Assembly: GCA_964639765.1 (NCBI GenBank)
Contig: CAZXEN010000019.1
Location: forward strand, 1-39,454
Length of the DNA stretch: 39,454 nt
Direction of reading: 5' to 3'
Source of the DNA: Scybalousia_A sp964639765
GTDB taxonomy: Bacteria; Bacteroidota; Bacteroidia; Bacteroidales; P3
Shown here one piece after another: positions 39,355 through 39,454 of this stretch. The first letter of the stretch is position 1; every line of letters starts with the position of its first letter. The position numbers and the translations under genes were made by a program. The notes below the pieces were generated by a model. It did no database searches and was not told the DNA's origin. It saw only the letters and a list, made by a program, of their open reading frames with translations.

Positions 39355-39454
39355 CAGACAAATTCGGTATCAATCTGGCAGTTTTGTTCTTTTTGTTATA
39401 CGAAGAAAAAACAGACAGAGAGAATCAGATGCAGGATTTTAAATTCTTTTTACA
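39355..39454 (+). other. Window end downstream of the HlyD-like gene
   Basis: These last 100 bases hold no supported gene. An ATG at 39429 opens a frame (MQDFKFFL) that runs off the window and could be the start of another gene, but eight codons are too few to judge. No promoter or terminator was recognised. Confidence 0.3.

Noticed and set aside
39355..39454. Leader-peptide gene for the C39 exporter at the window end
   Set aside because: Only eight codons are visible after the ATG at 39429 and no double-glycine motif can be seen.

Overview
The window looks like a chromosomal contig from an uncultured or little-studied anaerobic member of the Bacteroidales (phylum Bacteroidota). The evidence is AT-rich DNA with Bacteroidetes-type promoters (-7 box TAnnTTTG, often followed by CA), a gingipain-like C25 protease with a type IX secretion (T9SS) C-terminal sorting domain, BspA-type leucine-rich repeats, the families DUF4199, DUF4369, DUF4838, DUF5686 and DUF1848, SPI-exported proteins with Gln after the signal peptide next to a Bacteroidetes-type glutaminyl cyclase, and the [FeFe]-hydrogenase maturase HydF. 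A run of exactly 100 N at 7103-7202 marks an assembly gap inside a repeat gene.

Layout. 1-5300 (+) is a tightly packed operon-like run: nitroreductase (5' end off the window), a divergent chorismate synthase, a membrane-anchored DUF4369 protein, LpxH, glutaminyl cyclase, a Rieske-like lipoprotein with four Cys, and LpxK. 5301-5523 holds four ~21-nt repeat units and a promoter. 5524-7806 (+) has a DUF1848 Fe-S protein and a BspA-like LRR protein. 7807-8075 holds promoter-like boxes, a perfect palindrome and a terminator hairpin, possibly a small RNA. 8076-12418 (-) has DUF4838, two DUF4199 membrane proteins and a coiled-coil lipoprotein. 12638-14857 (+) is the (p)ppGpp synthetase/hydrolase. 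14912-17449 (+) is a DUF5686 outer-membrane protein.

17469-21726 (+) is the most interesting block: a nucleotidyltransferase fused to an ATP-grasp domain, a CDP-alcohol phosphatidyltransferase, a multi-pass MprF/AglD-type membrane protein and a HAD protein, followed by a thioredoxin lipoprotein. I read it as a pathway that activates a polar headgroup, attaches it to a lipid and possibly flips the product. It resembles the inositol-lipid gene sets of gut Bacteroidetes, but no inositol-phosphate synthase is visible here.

22349-26209 (+) is the C25 protease, ending in a cluster of strong overlapping hairpins. 26493-28195 (-) carries tadA and hydF. 28283-30835 (+) has a thioesterase, a U32 protein and a PHP phosphatase. 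30891-32081 (-) is an unknown polytopic membrane protein. 32316-36543 (+) has mscL, glnS, an outer-membrane barrel, rmlD and an NlpC/P60 lipoprotein. 36601 to the end is a C39-peptidase ABC exporter followed by a strikingly short HlyD-like partner that lacks the usual lipoyl and hairpin region; any exported peptide gene would lie beyond the window. No rRNA, tRNA, CRISPR array or insertion sequence was recognised.
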